Source: Paraescarpia echinospica (taxonomy: Eukaryota > Annelida > Polychaeta > Sabellida > Siboglinidae). From it: a stretch of DNA of 64,000 bases. The stretch is taken from the NCBI GenBank assembly GCA_020002185.1, contig CM034532.1, positions 24,588,838 through 24,652,837 on the forward strand. The letters run 5' to 3'. A model generated the notes under the pieces. That model saw nothing but the letters and a program-made list of their open reading frames with translations, was not told the origin of the DNA and made no database searches. This document shows positions 1-11,441 of this stretch, one piece after another (the stretch's first letter is position 1; every line of letters begins with the position of its first letter). The translations under genes were made by a program, and so were the position numbers.

Positions 1-432
1 AGAATTGTTTTTTCAGCAATACACGCACACATTATGCATTATCTAGCGTGTTTTTAGTTAGTGCGTATCTAATGAAAAATTGACTATATCGCACTGTTTC
101 TGCAGCACAAAAGGATATTTATACACGCCGGACTAGACACTATCGAGTTTATGGTGCAACTCACGTGTGTGCCAGGGTTAGGGTTAACACATTATCATTT
201 TAGTGTAAGTGGATGACGCAGATCCTTCGCTACGACTCTAAGCAACGTAGACCATCAGATACTGGTGGCTAGTGGTGTGATCGACATCGCGAATCGACGG
301 GAAATTCAACTCCACCGCCATTATAGAAATTTTTAAATATTAATGCAAATTGGCTTCAATCGGGATGCCATAACTGGACAGTTTGGTAACTGTTAGATGT
401 GATTTTAGTAGATATTTAGGACCGTCCAAAGT
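1..432. other. No gene recognised (left flank)
   Basis: AT-rich flank outside the inverted repeat. No open frame with coding character, no RNA gene and no clear repeat was seen. Confidence 0.5.
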
Positions 433-508
433 TTGCGTGTATGCGTGTGTGCATGTGTGCGTGCGTGTGTGTGTGTGTCTGTGAGTTTGCTTCTGTGTTT
501 GTGTGTGT

Positions 509-553
<45 letters not shown>

Positions 554-580
554 CGTGCGTGTGTGCATGTCCGTTGTGTG
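433..580. repeat. (TG)n microsatellite, interrupted
   Basis: A TG/GT run with a few interruptions (TGCGTG, TGTCTG, TTTGCTTC). The open frames across it on both strands are dipeptide runs (Val-Cys or His-Thr) caused by the repeat and are not genes. Confidence 0.9.
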
Positions 581-689
581 GGTTTCTGCGTGTGCGTACT
601 TGCGCTTGTATTCCACTCCCCGACATCTGATATGTTGAGACATTTGGCATCTACTTGTGGGCGTATGGGCTGATTTTCTCGCTAAAACA

Positions 690-1560
690 CTACACCACCT
701 TGCAAGGTCACGGGTGCCTAGTTTTCGTACAAACCCACATGAAAGTAACAATGTCACGTTTTAACAGCATTACAATGGTCTGTTGCTGTTATGACTCCAA
801 TTAACTGATTGAATTACCTCCCGGGATGCACTAATTTATGAACACCTGATGTTGCCATTTTGTTTTTGTTTCAGACTTGCTATTATTTTTGCCCAAACCA
901 TGTCCACATCCTGTGGATGCGCAAGTTTTTGACAACAAATGACAGTAATATAAAGTTGTGACATTCTTATCGTATTGCATAGTGTTTACTACAGAGACAC
1001 CCACAGACAGTATTAAAGGACATTCGGAGCCAAATGGCATCTCTCTGTCGATGCATGTATTGATTCCTTGGCTAAAACATTACCACACCCTCTAAGGTTG
1101 CGAGTGACTGTTTTGTTAAATAGGTACACAGTAACATGTACTATGTTACATTGTACCCTCTTGTCGAAATTAAACTGGTTTATGTTGTTATGAAACTCAT
1201 TGGCATTGCGTCTGGTGATTTGGATCCATTCTGTACTTCTTTAAGGGTGCATATATTGATTTCCTGGCAAGAAATGTTACCACCCAGTAAGGCTGTAAGA
1301 GCATTGTTGTCCTTATAATATACGTATTAAGACACCAGTGGAAACCTTTAATAAAATGAAATAGATTTTGGCTGTTGTGGCGTCTTTCGATATATTACTC
1401 CTGGTGATATTGAGTCATTTCTCACCTTTCTTTAGTGAAAAAACATTGAAATTATAGTCAATCCAGTCTCACACTCTGTAAAGTGGCGAGTGCCGTTTTG
1501 TCCCCATAATACATGTTAAGCACAGATGTAAAGCTTTCATCAAATAAAACTGCTCCTTGG
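690..1560 (+). repeat. Degenerate tandem repeat, about four units
   Basis: Related phrases of the form CTAAAACA...CC-CTSTAAGG-TKGCGAGTG-CYGTTTTGT recur near 690, 1080, 1270 and 1465, each followed by similar text (ATAATACATGTTA..., CTGGTGATATTGA...). Units are unequal (roughly 190-390 bp) and diverged. They look like an old tandem duplication of a noncoding unit. No coding potential is seen. It lies outside the inverted repeat, so it has no partner in the right arm. Confidence 0.45.
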
Positions 1561-1979
1561 CCGTTGTTTGCCGTGGAATGGTATAGTAGGTGGCCGCTTT
1601 GTAAGGTAGTGAAGCATTCCTCTCTTCTCCTGACTTCTCCGATCCCGATCCCAACCTGGTTTCCCCTAAGTTCTTCTTCCAGTTCTTATATCTGTTCATC
1701 TCTTAGACCCACAGATTCTTAGCACCCTCTGCACGTAGCCCTAGTTAACCCGAACCGCCTCCTTGGTCATAGACTATTTCGATGCTGCTGGGGACGAGGG
1801 GGGGGGGCATTGGCTTCGTTGTGCGTTGCGTGCTGATGTTGTTGGCCTACCCTTCCACGCTGGCGGTGCGGGTTACGATTTTCCAAAAAGCGGGTCAACG
1901 GGTGTCTGGCTAGGGGCTTGGGTAGACATTAAGATAAAATGGTTCAAAATTCAACAGTGTCGAAATATTCTCTTACAGC

Positions 1980-2128
1980 TCCGGCAGAAAGACTGCGAGG
2001 ACATGGCTGTCGCACTGCTCGTGAAGCTGCTCAAGCGGTCCGCCAAGTACGCATTGCTCGTCGCCTTCGTTTCGACCACGGCGCTGTTTCTCACGTTTGC
2101 CGCCCTGCCAAATGTTATACAGTTAGAG
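1980..2128 (+). CDS. Candidate 5' coding exon with signal anchor
   Basis: A pyrimidine-rich stretch ending TCTTACAG precedes the exon, and a donor (GAG then GTTTGT) follows at 2129. The ATG at 2003 opens 42 codons. The N-terminus is short and basic (KLLKRSAKY), followed by about 19 hydrophobic residues (residues 16-34) and then LPNVIQLE. This is the layout of a type II membrane anchor, as in Golgi glycosyl- or sulfotransferases, or of an uncleaved signal sequence. The intron after it is phase 0, so it would not splice directly to the phase-1 PAN exon at 5221. The exon lies outside the inverted repeat and has no right-flank counterpart. Local GC is higher than in the surroundings, which favours coding. 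No catalytic domain is visible, so the family is not assigned. Confidence 0.45.
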
Positions 2129-2524
2129 GTTTGTACGATATGATAATACCACGTGGTATATTATGATACAGGGAAGCAGCCTCGATGTGGCATATATTCT
2201 GCGTTATTTATTGATCAGCCAACCTTTTCCGGTTGTTTTAATTTTTGTAAATAGGATTATTATGTTTATTTTAAGATTTGTCAGTCTATGTGTGTATCCG
2301 TTTGTTTGTTCACGATGGGATCAATTTTAAGATTATGTTCATCGTACTTATGTACTGTCATCCTATGTTGTGTGTCTCCCTCTAATGTCACACTGGTCCC
2401 TCGCTTTAGTTCAAAATGACTACCTGGTAACCAAAATTTAAAGTATCCAAGTAATAAGAGTATTGGAAGTTTGATCAATCTATCATTGTTTTGATGGATG
2501 GCACAATCCATCCACTAACTACAC

Positions 2525-3361
2525 ACACATATAAGAGGCGAATGGGAGGAAAAGCTGATGCGGACGTTGCGTTCACGAATCATATGAGGACTATGGCAAA
2601 TAAAACTGTCTTCGTTGCAAACCAAAACAACAAGCACAATTTCATCAGTTTGTTGAAGGAATACTTGTAGCACAGGATGTCAATCAAAACCTGTCCAGGG
2701 TGATTCAGATCAGGTGATTTTGCACAGACAGCAGTCAAGTCTGCAATGACAATGTTCTGGTGGGAGTGACTCGTATCTGGTTGTCCTCCTCTGAGTTCAT
2801 GCTGGCCCAAATGTCCACAACCTGTTCATCCATATAGTGAAGCAACGACAACCACAAAGAAGGAATGTTTGTTAAACATAGATATTGTAACGAACCAGTT
2901 AGGCAAATATATGTGTAACAATATACTTTTCACCTATGCTATATTAGGATGTAACACCACTTTCCGGCTGCGCGGCCTTAGAAAAGGAGCATCTCTGAAG
3001 AAAATTGGCTCCAGCCAGCGTCAGAGGCTGAACAGATTGGGACGCATGATGCTTCAACAGAGCATCTTGTAGCAGAAGGTGAGATGATACTTGTGTGCCT
3101 TTACTACGGAAACTGGAAGACATTGTGGATTGTTTGAGGTGCCGATGGTTTTGTGAGAAGGTGGCAGTCAAGGGTTCGCACATTCACCCAAATACCTTAC
3201 TTCCGACATTTTCAGCAGCACGCTATCATAGCATGCGGGTGTACCAGCAAGTGCAGGAGTGGATGTGTATAAGCCACTTGAGACTAGTGGGTTGGGGATG
3301 GAAGACGAGCAACGGTTATCTTCTTCCCGTCATGACAGACCTGTCTGTCTCCAGCACCTGA
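2525..3361 (+). pseudogene. Decayed member of a repetitive invertebrate gene family
   Basis: Protein-like text is spread over all three plus frames with stops between: a segment around 2590-2660 (FVANQNNKHNFISLLKEYL), one at 2869-3070 containing ILGCNTTFRLRGLRKGASLKKI, and one at 3095-3361 ending WGWKTSNGYLLPVMTDL. These phrases recall a large multicopy protein family of marine invertebrates that carries a GCDTT...GKGASLKK block and usually ends in a Cys-rich tail; the tail is absent here. I recognise this from memory of the family, not from a search. Frameshifts and stops in both arms mark it as a fossil. Confidence 0.55.
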
Positions 3362-5182
<1,821 letters not shown>

Positions 5183-5220
5183 TCTTTCTCTCTTGCTCTA
5201 ACTTGGTACCTTTGTAATAG

Positions 5221-5475
5221 AAGACCATTGCGTTCCAGGCCAACACGTCGACGTCTTGTCGAAATACAGACGACGTCCAGGTGACTGCAGCGGTGGCGAC
5301 ATTAGCGGGTTTGATGGTGTCGTTAATGCCAGCGCATGCGCAGAGAAGTGTAACAAACTCGTTGAATGCGTCGGCTTCGTATACGTGACGTCAACAAAAA
5401 GGAGTTGCTATATGAAGTTTATATCGTGCTTTGAAACGTCTCCTAAGAACGGGGCCGTGATATATGACGACATCG
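5221..5475 (+). CDS. PAN/apple-domain exon (left copy)
   Basis: The exon is bounded by an acceptor TTTGTAATAG and a donor G|GTACGTG. It is 255 nt: 2 nt, 84 codons, 1 nt, so both flanking introns are phase 1, the symmetry typical of shuffled extracellular modules. The translation contains C-V-P-G-Q near the start, then GDCSGGDISGF, NASACAEKCNKLVECVGFVY, SCYMKF and SCFETSPKNGAVIY. The C-x3-C-x5-C-x2-F spacing is that of PAN/apple domains, which bind proteins or glycans outside the cell. Differences from the right-arm copy are few and mostly conservative, which supports a translated exon. The neighbouring exons are uncertain; the 7148 exon fits in phase. Confidence 0.75.
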
Positions 5476-7147
5476 GTACGTGTGTTGTATTCGTATGTAC
5501 AAACGATGATATATATTTTTTATTGTAAAATCATGTCATATCATATCATATATCGTATATATGTTCAGTCATATCCACGAAGGCTAGGGGCCCACGAAAA
5601 TACCCGAACATATTTTTTTGGACTGAATATATCCGAAACCCAGCTAGCAAGACACAATTTGACTGATGATGGCTACTGCATAAATTTCATTGATACTTCA
5701 TTGGTCGAATGAGTTTTGCAATCCGGGAGTAATCGTGAAGGATCTTTACGTTTGAATATTTAACAGACATTATGAAGGTGTTAGTACATAACTTATCATA
5801 AAGGAGAACAGTCAACACCCCCACCCCGTCAAGAGGGTGTGCAATTGGAGGTTTACTCCCCCAGACTTAAATAAGATCGCCCTGATTGTGACGTAGCATG
5901 ACGTAACGTAACATCCAAATGCTAGGTAGCTAGTAGCGTGATTTCCGATGAAGTCATCACGCCATAGTGGCGGTATTGCTTACCGGAGCAAATGGCATGG
6001 ATACTAGCAAATCGTGACTTTATCTAAACTCTAATTACCTACATTTATTCCCACTTTGTCATAATGGCATAGGCTCTACATAGTGTTTTATACATTTTTT
6101 ATCACATACGTTTACTGTGTAACCATTAGTATTTTACATCAGCGATCAACATAACTGCGGGCCCGCGTGCCCGAGGCCCGTGAACCTTCAGTCCGGCCAG
6201 CAGCTGCCACAAGTCACAGGCCCGGTTTTTTGATATATTTGCCTATCTCGTCATCATTTTGTTAGCGAAGAACAGATGGGTACCAAGAGAGAAGCACTGC
6301 AACGATCTGTTCCAGAAGCTTAGTGTGGAAAAAGTCGCGCGATTGGTCATCAGAAAGAGGGGTCGAACATGATGTTGGGGTGAAGGATATCAAGCATGCG
6401 GGTGCCTTTGCGTACTTTGGTAGAATGATGGATTGAGTATCAATGATGTGCGTGTGTAGGCAGAAGGGCGGCGAAGGATGTAGACAAGGTATACGTATGT
6501 TTGCTGAATCGATGGTCCTTCGTCCCACTTACTGTCTTCGCCGGTCTTGATTGAGGGAACCAGATGACATCAATAAGCAATTCCAAGAACATGTCATTAG
6601 GCGTTTAGCCCTCATCCGCCTGCGCTATTACCTACAATCCTATGTTTACCATTTGGATATTTCGTTATCAATTTTAACGTATCTTTGCTTATGACTTTTT
6701 AAACGCAGTTTGGCGCGCAGTATACCTTCAACGTTGTTATTCTAATATACGTTTTATAAATAATATACTACACTAGAATAAATTAAAATAAATATAGATT
6801 GCCGGGTCTTTAAAGCCTTTGTCGAGCCCGCGACATTTTCAGTTTACAGTCCCTTGACCCTTGACAATGTGGGCCTTATGTCAGACGCTGTTTGACATAC
6901 GTACCTCGATTGTCTTCACTACCTATTAGAGGTACGACGTAAAATCGGAACGGTTTTATGTAGAAAAATCGTGTCATATATAGTATTTCACGTAAGCTAT
7001 ATCCTGGGTTACAATGTGCCTGAAAATATATTCAAATGTTCAAATTTAAGAACCACTCGTCTTAAGTGTATTAGTCGAGAGAGTCCTGATTAGGATCCCC
7101 ATGTTAATCGTCAATCAACTCAATCAACTGTATGAATACGTACATAG
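5476..7147. other. Probable intron, no gene recognised
   Basis: Lies between the PAN exon and the candidate terminal exon. It contains the single-copy locus (about 6262-6330) that corresponds to the 26-unit minisatellite of the right arm. The short minus-strand frame there is the unexpanded version of that repeat, not a gene. Confidence 0.45.
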
Positions 7148-7342
7148 AGAGTGGTGGATATGTGTGTTCAATAGTCTTAGCGCGGCAATTGCAGCGTATC
7201 TGATTACTTCCAACATAAGTCGAGATGCTGTTGGCCTGAACACATTGGTCAAGGACGGAGTGACGTGTACAACTCTGTGAACAATCCTAACGACTGGACA
7301 CCGCGCTGTATAAGAACTTACTTGTTTAAGACACGGACATGA
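7148..7342 (+). pseudogene. Candidate terminal exon, frame broken (left copy)
   Basis: Matches the intact right-arm frame at 55970-56166 but is 2 nt shorter. Small indels at TGTTCAATAGT and at GTACAACTCTG break the frame, and a stop follows the codons for DGVTC. An AG acceptor (ACATAG) precedes it. If real, it would take the phase-1 donor of the PAN exon upstream. Product unknown; see the right-arm entry for the intact version. Confidence 0.3.
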
Positions 7343-8687
7343 CACCTGTTAATGTTGACAATTAATTTATTTTATTTACCCCTCAAATGTGGTGTATTGC
7401 TGCAGCACTTATTCGCGCCACAACTAAAGTATGATGGTATTAAAATAGTTTGTTTATGACTGAAACAAATGTGTGAGAAAGCAATATTGATAGGTTTTTG
7501 ATAATGTTTGTGATATTAAAAAATAATGCAGATAATTGTAGTTGGTGTAATAGTTGGAAATGCATAGAACAAATCACTAACAATTATGTAATAACTGCAA
7601 AAATAGAATCAATTAGAGCATTTGCCAGTAATCAATTACAACTACAATTACGTAATTGGACCCATCCCAGAACGCGACTGTGGTGGAGAGTATCTAATTT
7701 AACAAGTGCAATTCTTATTAATTATACTTGTCCCTCGTTACAACTGTCTTCTCACTGTCTGATGCATTTTGCAGATGACGAGATGCCACCGATGCAAGCT
7801 TTGGAGACGGATGTTCCAACCAGACATGTTACAATAAGACCATGATGTAATAACAACCGGTAACGCAATAACCAAGAATGTAATGACTAGCCAATGAGAT
7901 ATGCAACATTGTCGATCCAATAGTGGGAGTACATCACAATTATCGTTTATAGAAGTACTTTGCAAGGGTTATTTGTCAGAAGTAAACAAATCAAAACTAA
8001 ATCAAACACAAAATTAACATTACTTGGTATGCAACCGTCGACAAAACAAGGGGAAATTCTAATTCTAACTTTCTCTAAACTTGCTTGGTTAACTTCGATC
8101 ACTATTCTCGAATGCAACGATTTGTATTGCATTATCTGTTATTATTACGTTATCGTTTGTGCAGATAGACAGACAGAAGTTTTATTAAGACGCATATATA
8201 CATATCACTCAATACGTGACCATGTAAAAGCATAAATATAGTAACCACACGGTATACACATTATCATGTGTGGGCCAGGCGGACTCAGACTAAGACAAAC
8301 ATTCTGCTCTCATGGGAACCACCAGCTCCTGGTGTATAAAAAATGTAGCATAAATTGTAGCATAAATCGGTTAACAGAGTAAGTCAAACAAAGCTTAAAC
8401 CATGACATTATATATGATTTTGTACGATTGGCTAAGTCAGCAAATAATGATGTTTAACATACACTGCAAACCCGTGTAAGCTGTGAGTGTAGATTATACT
8501 TGTTATTAAAACAGGTGCATTATTGGTAGTATGTGGCAAGGTGTATCTGAGACTTTGTTTCGCAAATTCGTGTTGTACCCTGATTGTATGTATATTGTAT
8601 TGTCCACGTGTGTTGAAATTGTGAAAGTTGTTGTTCTAATGAAGCGGCAAATTTTGATGGTAAACAGGAAATTTGTTATGCACGAAA
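7343..8687. other. No gene recognised
   Basis: AT-rich sequence with short random frames only. The mirrored region is about 54621-55969. Confidence 0.5.
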
Positions 8688-9943
8688 TTATAATACAATT
8701 TTAGTTCTTGTTATTTTAATGTTTGTTGTATTTTTTAATAATTTAAGACTTTTAAACAGTGGTTCAGTGTGAGCATTATATTTGTTTACACTAATAATTC
8801 GGACATGTTTCTTTTGAAGTTTCTGAATTCTGTCACATTTGTAAATCCAAGCGGTAATACCGTAATTTAAATGTGGAAATATTAATGTGTTGTACAATAC
8901 GACCTTTATATTAAGAGTTAGTAACAATTTTATTGTCCATTAAATGCTATTCCATTTATCAATAGTAGTGGTATCTCTGGTTAGTAATGGGTAAGTTACG
9001 CTTTTTCTTCTAGCAATTTTGCAGCGCATGTACTTAGTTTTGCTTAGGTTAAGAGATAAATTAAATTTTAGCCATTCACTGATTTTGCTTAGTTCTGTGC
9101 TTATAGCAAATTCTACGTTTCCAATTTGTTTCACACGTTGAAAATGAGTCAATAGACTTGACAGGGTCGTATCATCGGCATACATTATGAAATTAAACTT
9201 TTGGCTAGCCTTGACAAAGTAATTAATGTATAAGTCCATGTGTGTCATTATCAGTTAATTCAAGGCCAACAAATGTTGTGCTATGTTACGTTCTAAATTC
9301 ATATTGGTTTTCGAACAAGAGATTTTGCGTTTTGAAAAATGAAACTTGCTTGTTGTAAATTATGTTTACAATTACTTTTGATATAACTAGTAAGAGTGAT
9401 ATTGGTCTGTAATTGCTGAATTGGGTATCGTTACCTTTTAAACAAATTGAATTACTTTAGCAATTTTAAGTTTATCATGGAAGATACCAGTAGTTAGGAT
9501 TTGATTTGTAAGTAGTGTTAATGATTTCATTACTGCAGGTTTAACTAATTTTAGTAATCGTGACGAAATACCGTCATATCCACAACTTGTTTTTGGTTGC
9601 ATACTATCTATTGTTTTAGATATAGTTTCTTCGTTAATAAGTTCAAAATTGAGTGAATTGCTATACTGCTCATTCAGATATTATATGTAATTTATATTTA
9701 TAGGATTCTGATCTGTTTCGCCAAATTTGGGCCAATATTGGTCAAACATGGATTAAATGTGTTTGCAATAACCGTCTTGTTTGTTATAATTTCGTCGTTA
9801 TATATAAAGGATTTAGGGAAAGTTTTCTTTTCGCATGTTCCAGACAGAATGTCGCTTATAGTTTCCCATGTTTTAATGTGATTTTTTTATTTGTTAAAAC
9901 AAGATTCATAATACAGTTGTTTGGCTGTTCGTAAATATGTAAT
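8688..9943 (-). mobile_element. Non-LTR retrotransposon, RT half (left copy)
   Basis: Read on the minus strand, the pieces run in the usual order: a segment before the RT (TAKQLYYESCFNK type) near 9900, fingers/palm text around 9600-9450 with several stops, the catalytic MYADDT block at about 9185, and the thumb and tail (LYNTLIFPHLNYGITAW) at 8690-8930. This is the end of a Jockey/CR1-like LINE. Stops and frameshifts make it inactive. Its endonuclease half lies on the same strand at 23827-24615, on the other side of the 13.9-kb element, so the element split one LINE copy. The right-arm copy has lost about 350 bp corresponding to 9258-9610. Confidence 0.8.
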
Positions 9944-9979
9944 TAGGTTGAATGGGTCAGACGCTGGTGCACGACCAAG

Positions 9980-10180
9980 AGCAAGGTCAAAGGCAATAGA
10001 TCAAGGTAAAATGTCATTATCTAGGTCAAGGTCAATTGGCACCCCTTGGCGAATATGTGGTGAACTATATAACTAGGTCAACAAGCCTCCCTGGCGGATA
10101 AGTGGTGAAACAGTACTGCTTAAATACTATAAAATAGGTCGAAAACGTCAACAAATAGGTCAATGCACATGCGCAATTGT
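9980..10180 (+). promoter_or_regulatory. AGGTCA half-site cluster in left TIR
   Basis: AGGTCA or AAGGTCA occurs at least six times (for example CAAGGTCAAAGGC and CTAGGTCAAGGTCA). This is the core half-site of nuclear receptors. The same tract is inverted in the right TIR (23690-23800). Function is inferred from motif identity only. Confidence 0.4.
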
Positions 10181-10352
10181 GTTTTTTCATGGCATATAGT
10201 TGGTGGACGATTTGTTGTTATCATATAACGCCCCCTGGCGTGTACATTTACAACTAAAAAACACATAAAATAAAAGGTTGTTCAGAATCTGTTTTATAAA
10301 TCCAGTATCACTTAGGCTAATGAGATAATGACGTAGGCGCTGACGTGTTCCT

Positions 10353-10402
10353 GATTGGTCAATCGTACCGTTATCACGTGATTTTTCATATTCCTATATA
10401 AA
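10353..10402 (+). promoter_or_regulatory. Promoter: GATTGG - CACGTG - TATATAA
   Basis: Inverted CCAAT (GATTGG) at 10353, E-box CACGTG at 10375-10380 and TATATAAA from 10395. The same order and similar spacing occur at 11333-11382 and in the right TIR. It sits about 50 bp upstream of the ATG at 10449, as a metazoan TATA promoter should. Confidence 0.65.
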
Positions 10403-10448
10403 CGCTGCGCTCTACCAGCAGAGTCGTCATTCTTATCACGACGACACC

Positions 10449-10562
10449 ATGACTAACATAATGTTGAATATACCCTACTACCGGACTTCTGCAGCCCTCT
10501 GGCGAATAAACAGCGTACTACGCTATACAGTAACGTCCCTTGGTAGAGAAAAAATTGCATAA
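10449..10562 (+). CDS. Short ORF with leader-like start
   Basis: A 37-codon frame whose first residues (MTNIMLNIPYYRTSAAL) resemble the start of the NADAR protein 21 bp downstream (MADVMLKTPNYYTPAAF). It is therefore either a decayed duplicate of that gene's 5' end or an upstream ORF on the same transcript. It lies directly downstream of the TATA box at 10395. The right arm carries it at 53095-53208. The second TIR has an even more decayed version (MANIMSN...). Independent function is doubtful. Confidence 0.4.
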   Translation: MTNIMLNIPYYRTSAALWRINSVLRYTVTSLGREKIA

Positions 10563-10583
10563 TTTCAATACCACGAGAGTACT

Positions 10584-11176
10584 ATGGCTGACGTCATGCT
10601 GAAAACACCCAACTACTACACTCCTGCTGCCTTCAGTGACATTGAAGAAGATGATCCGTCTGTCAACCGACCAGTCGTACCGTCAAGCCTCTACGCAACG
10701 GAACTGAAACCCCAACCTGAAGCTGTGGTCGCTGTGAAACCGAAACGCATTGAATTTTCTGGGGCCGACTCTCCCTTGTCAAACTTTTACCCATGCTGGG
10801 TCGAAGCATTCGGTCGGGTATTTAATTCGGTCGAGCACGCCTATCAAAGCAGGAAGGCAGTGTACCGCGGCGACGTCGAATGCGCAGAGCGTATCAAAGC
10901 AGCAAAACATGCGCACTTGGCAAAACGGAAAAGCAAACATATTGGGGAGATGAGATCTGGTTGGAACGATGTCCGTGTTAACTGGATGCGGCTTTGCTGC
11001 TCGCAAAGTTGAAGGCATCAAAGGATTTGAGAGCCGTATTGTTGGCAACCGGAAATGCTGAACTGGTGGGGTTTGTACCATGGAAAGAAGGCTTTTGGGG
11101 ATTTGGACGTGGCGGCAAAAACGGTCGAAATACTCTCGGGAAACGTTTTTGTGATCCGCGTGACAATTACTTGTAG
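10584..11176 (+). pseudogene. NADAR-domain protein, one-base frameshift (left TIR)
   Basis: After a leader (MLKTPNYYTPAAFSD) and a linker, residues from about 55 form a NADAR/YbiA-type domain: SPLSNFYPC (63-71), SVEHAYQSRKA (82-92, with the conserved Glu), then AERIKAAKHAHLAK and W-N-D-V-R-V. The frame breaks near 10990 and resumes at 10994 with LLATGNAELV, FWGFG and TLGKRF, the usual NADAR end, and stops at 11176. The paralogue in the other TIR has one more base at the break, so one base was lost here. Both arms share this loss. NADAR enzymes are N-glycosidases acting on ADP-ribose-type substrates; known bacterial members reverse guanine ADP-ribosylation of nucleic acid. The role here is inferred only. 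Confidence 0.8.
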
Positions 11177-11332
11177 ACACCGCGGCTCCTGAAACAATTG
11201 CGCAATAACGGCCTTGTTTACAGTTTTTATTTTAAAGTACAAGCAAGCGTCATTATTCTCATGAATATTACTGAGAGTAGACATGATTTCACTGGTTTGT
11301 CCATGTGATATCACAAAACATTGTGTATTTTT

Positions 11333-11382
11333 GATTGGCTGTCTTGTACCATGAACACGTGATAGTCAGGAATGGTATATAA
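11333..11382 (+). promoter_or_regulatory. Promoter: GATTGG - CACGTG - TATATAA
   Basis: GATTGG at 11333, CACGTG at 11356-11361 and TATATAAG from 11376. Downstream text GTCGTCCTTCTTAACACGA resembles GTCGTCATTCTTATCACGA after the first promoter, so the initiator and 5' leader are also shared. It drives the RPA-like gene. The copy in the other TIR is on the minus strand at about 22673-22740. Confidence 0.65.
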
Positions 11383-11441
11383 GACCGTGGCGGCGAACAG
11401 GTCGTCCTTCTTAACACGATACCGTTGTTACTAACCACATC

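Larger units (their letters stand above)
9946..11390 (+). repeat. Left terminal inverted repeat of the element
   Basis: Matches the reverse complement of 22671-23824 from the GGTTGAATGG end, through the AGGTCA-rich tract, the GCCTCCCTGGCGG motifs, the first promoter, the NADAR gene and the TATATAAGACCG promoter. Length differs between the two TIRs through indels (for example the spacer around 10160-10520). Confidence 0.8.

Noticed and set aside
172..190. Telomere-like GGTTAGGGTTA
   Set aside because: Single short occurrence inside unique sequence.
405..757. Open frames of His-Thr or Val-Cys on both strands
   Set aside because: Pure translation of a (TG)n microsatellite.
10779..11180. 133-codon minus-strand frame
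   Set aside because: Shadow of the NADAR gene on the opposite strand.
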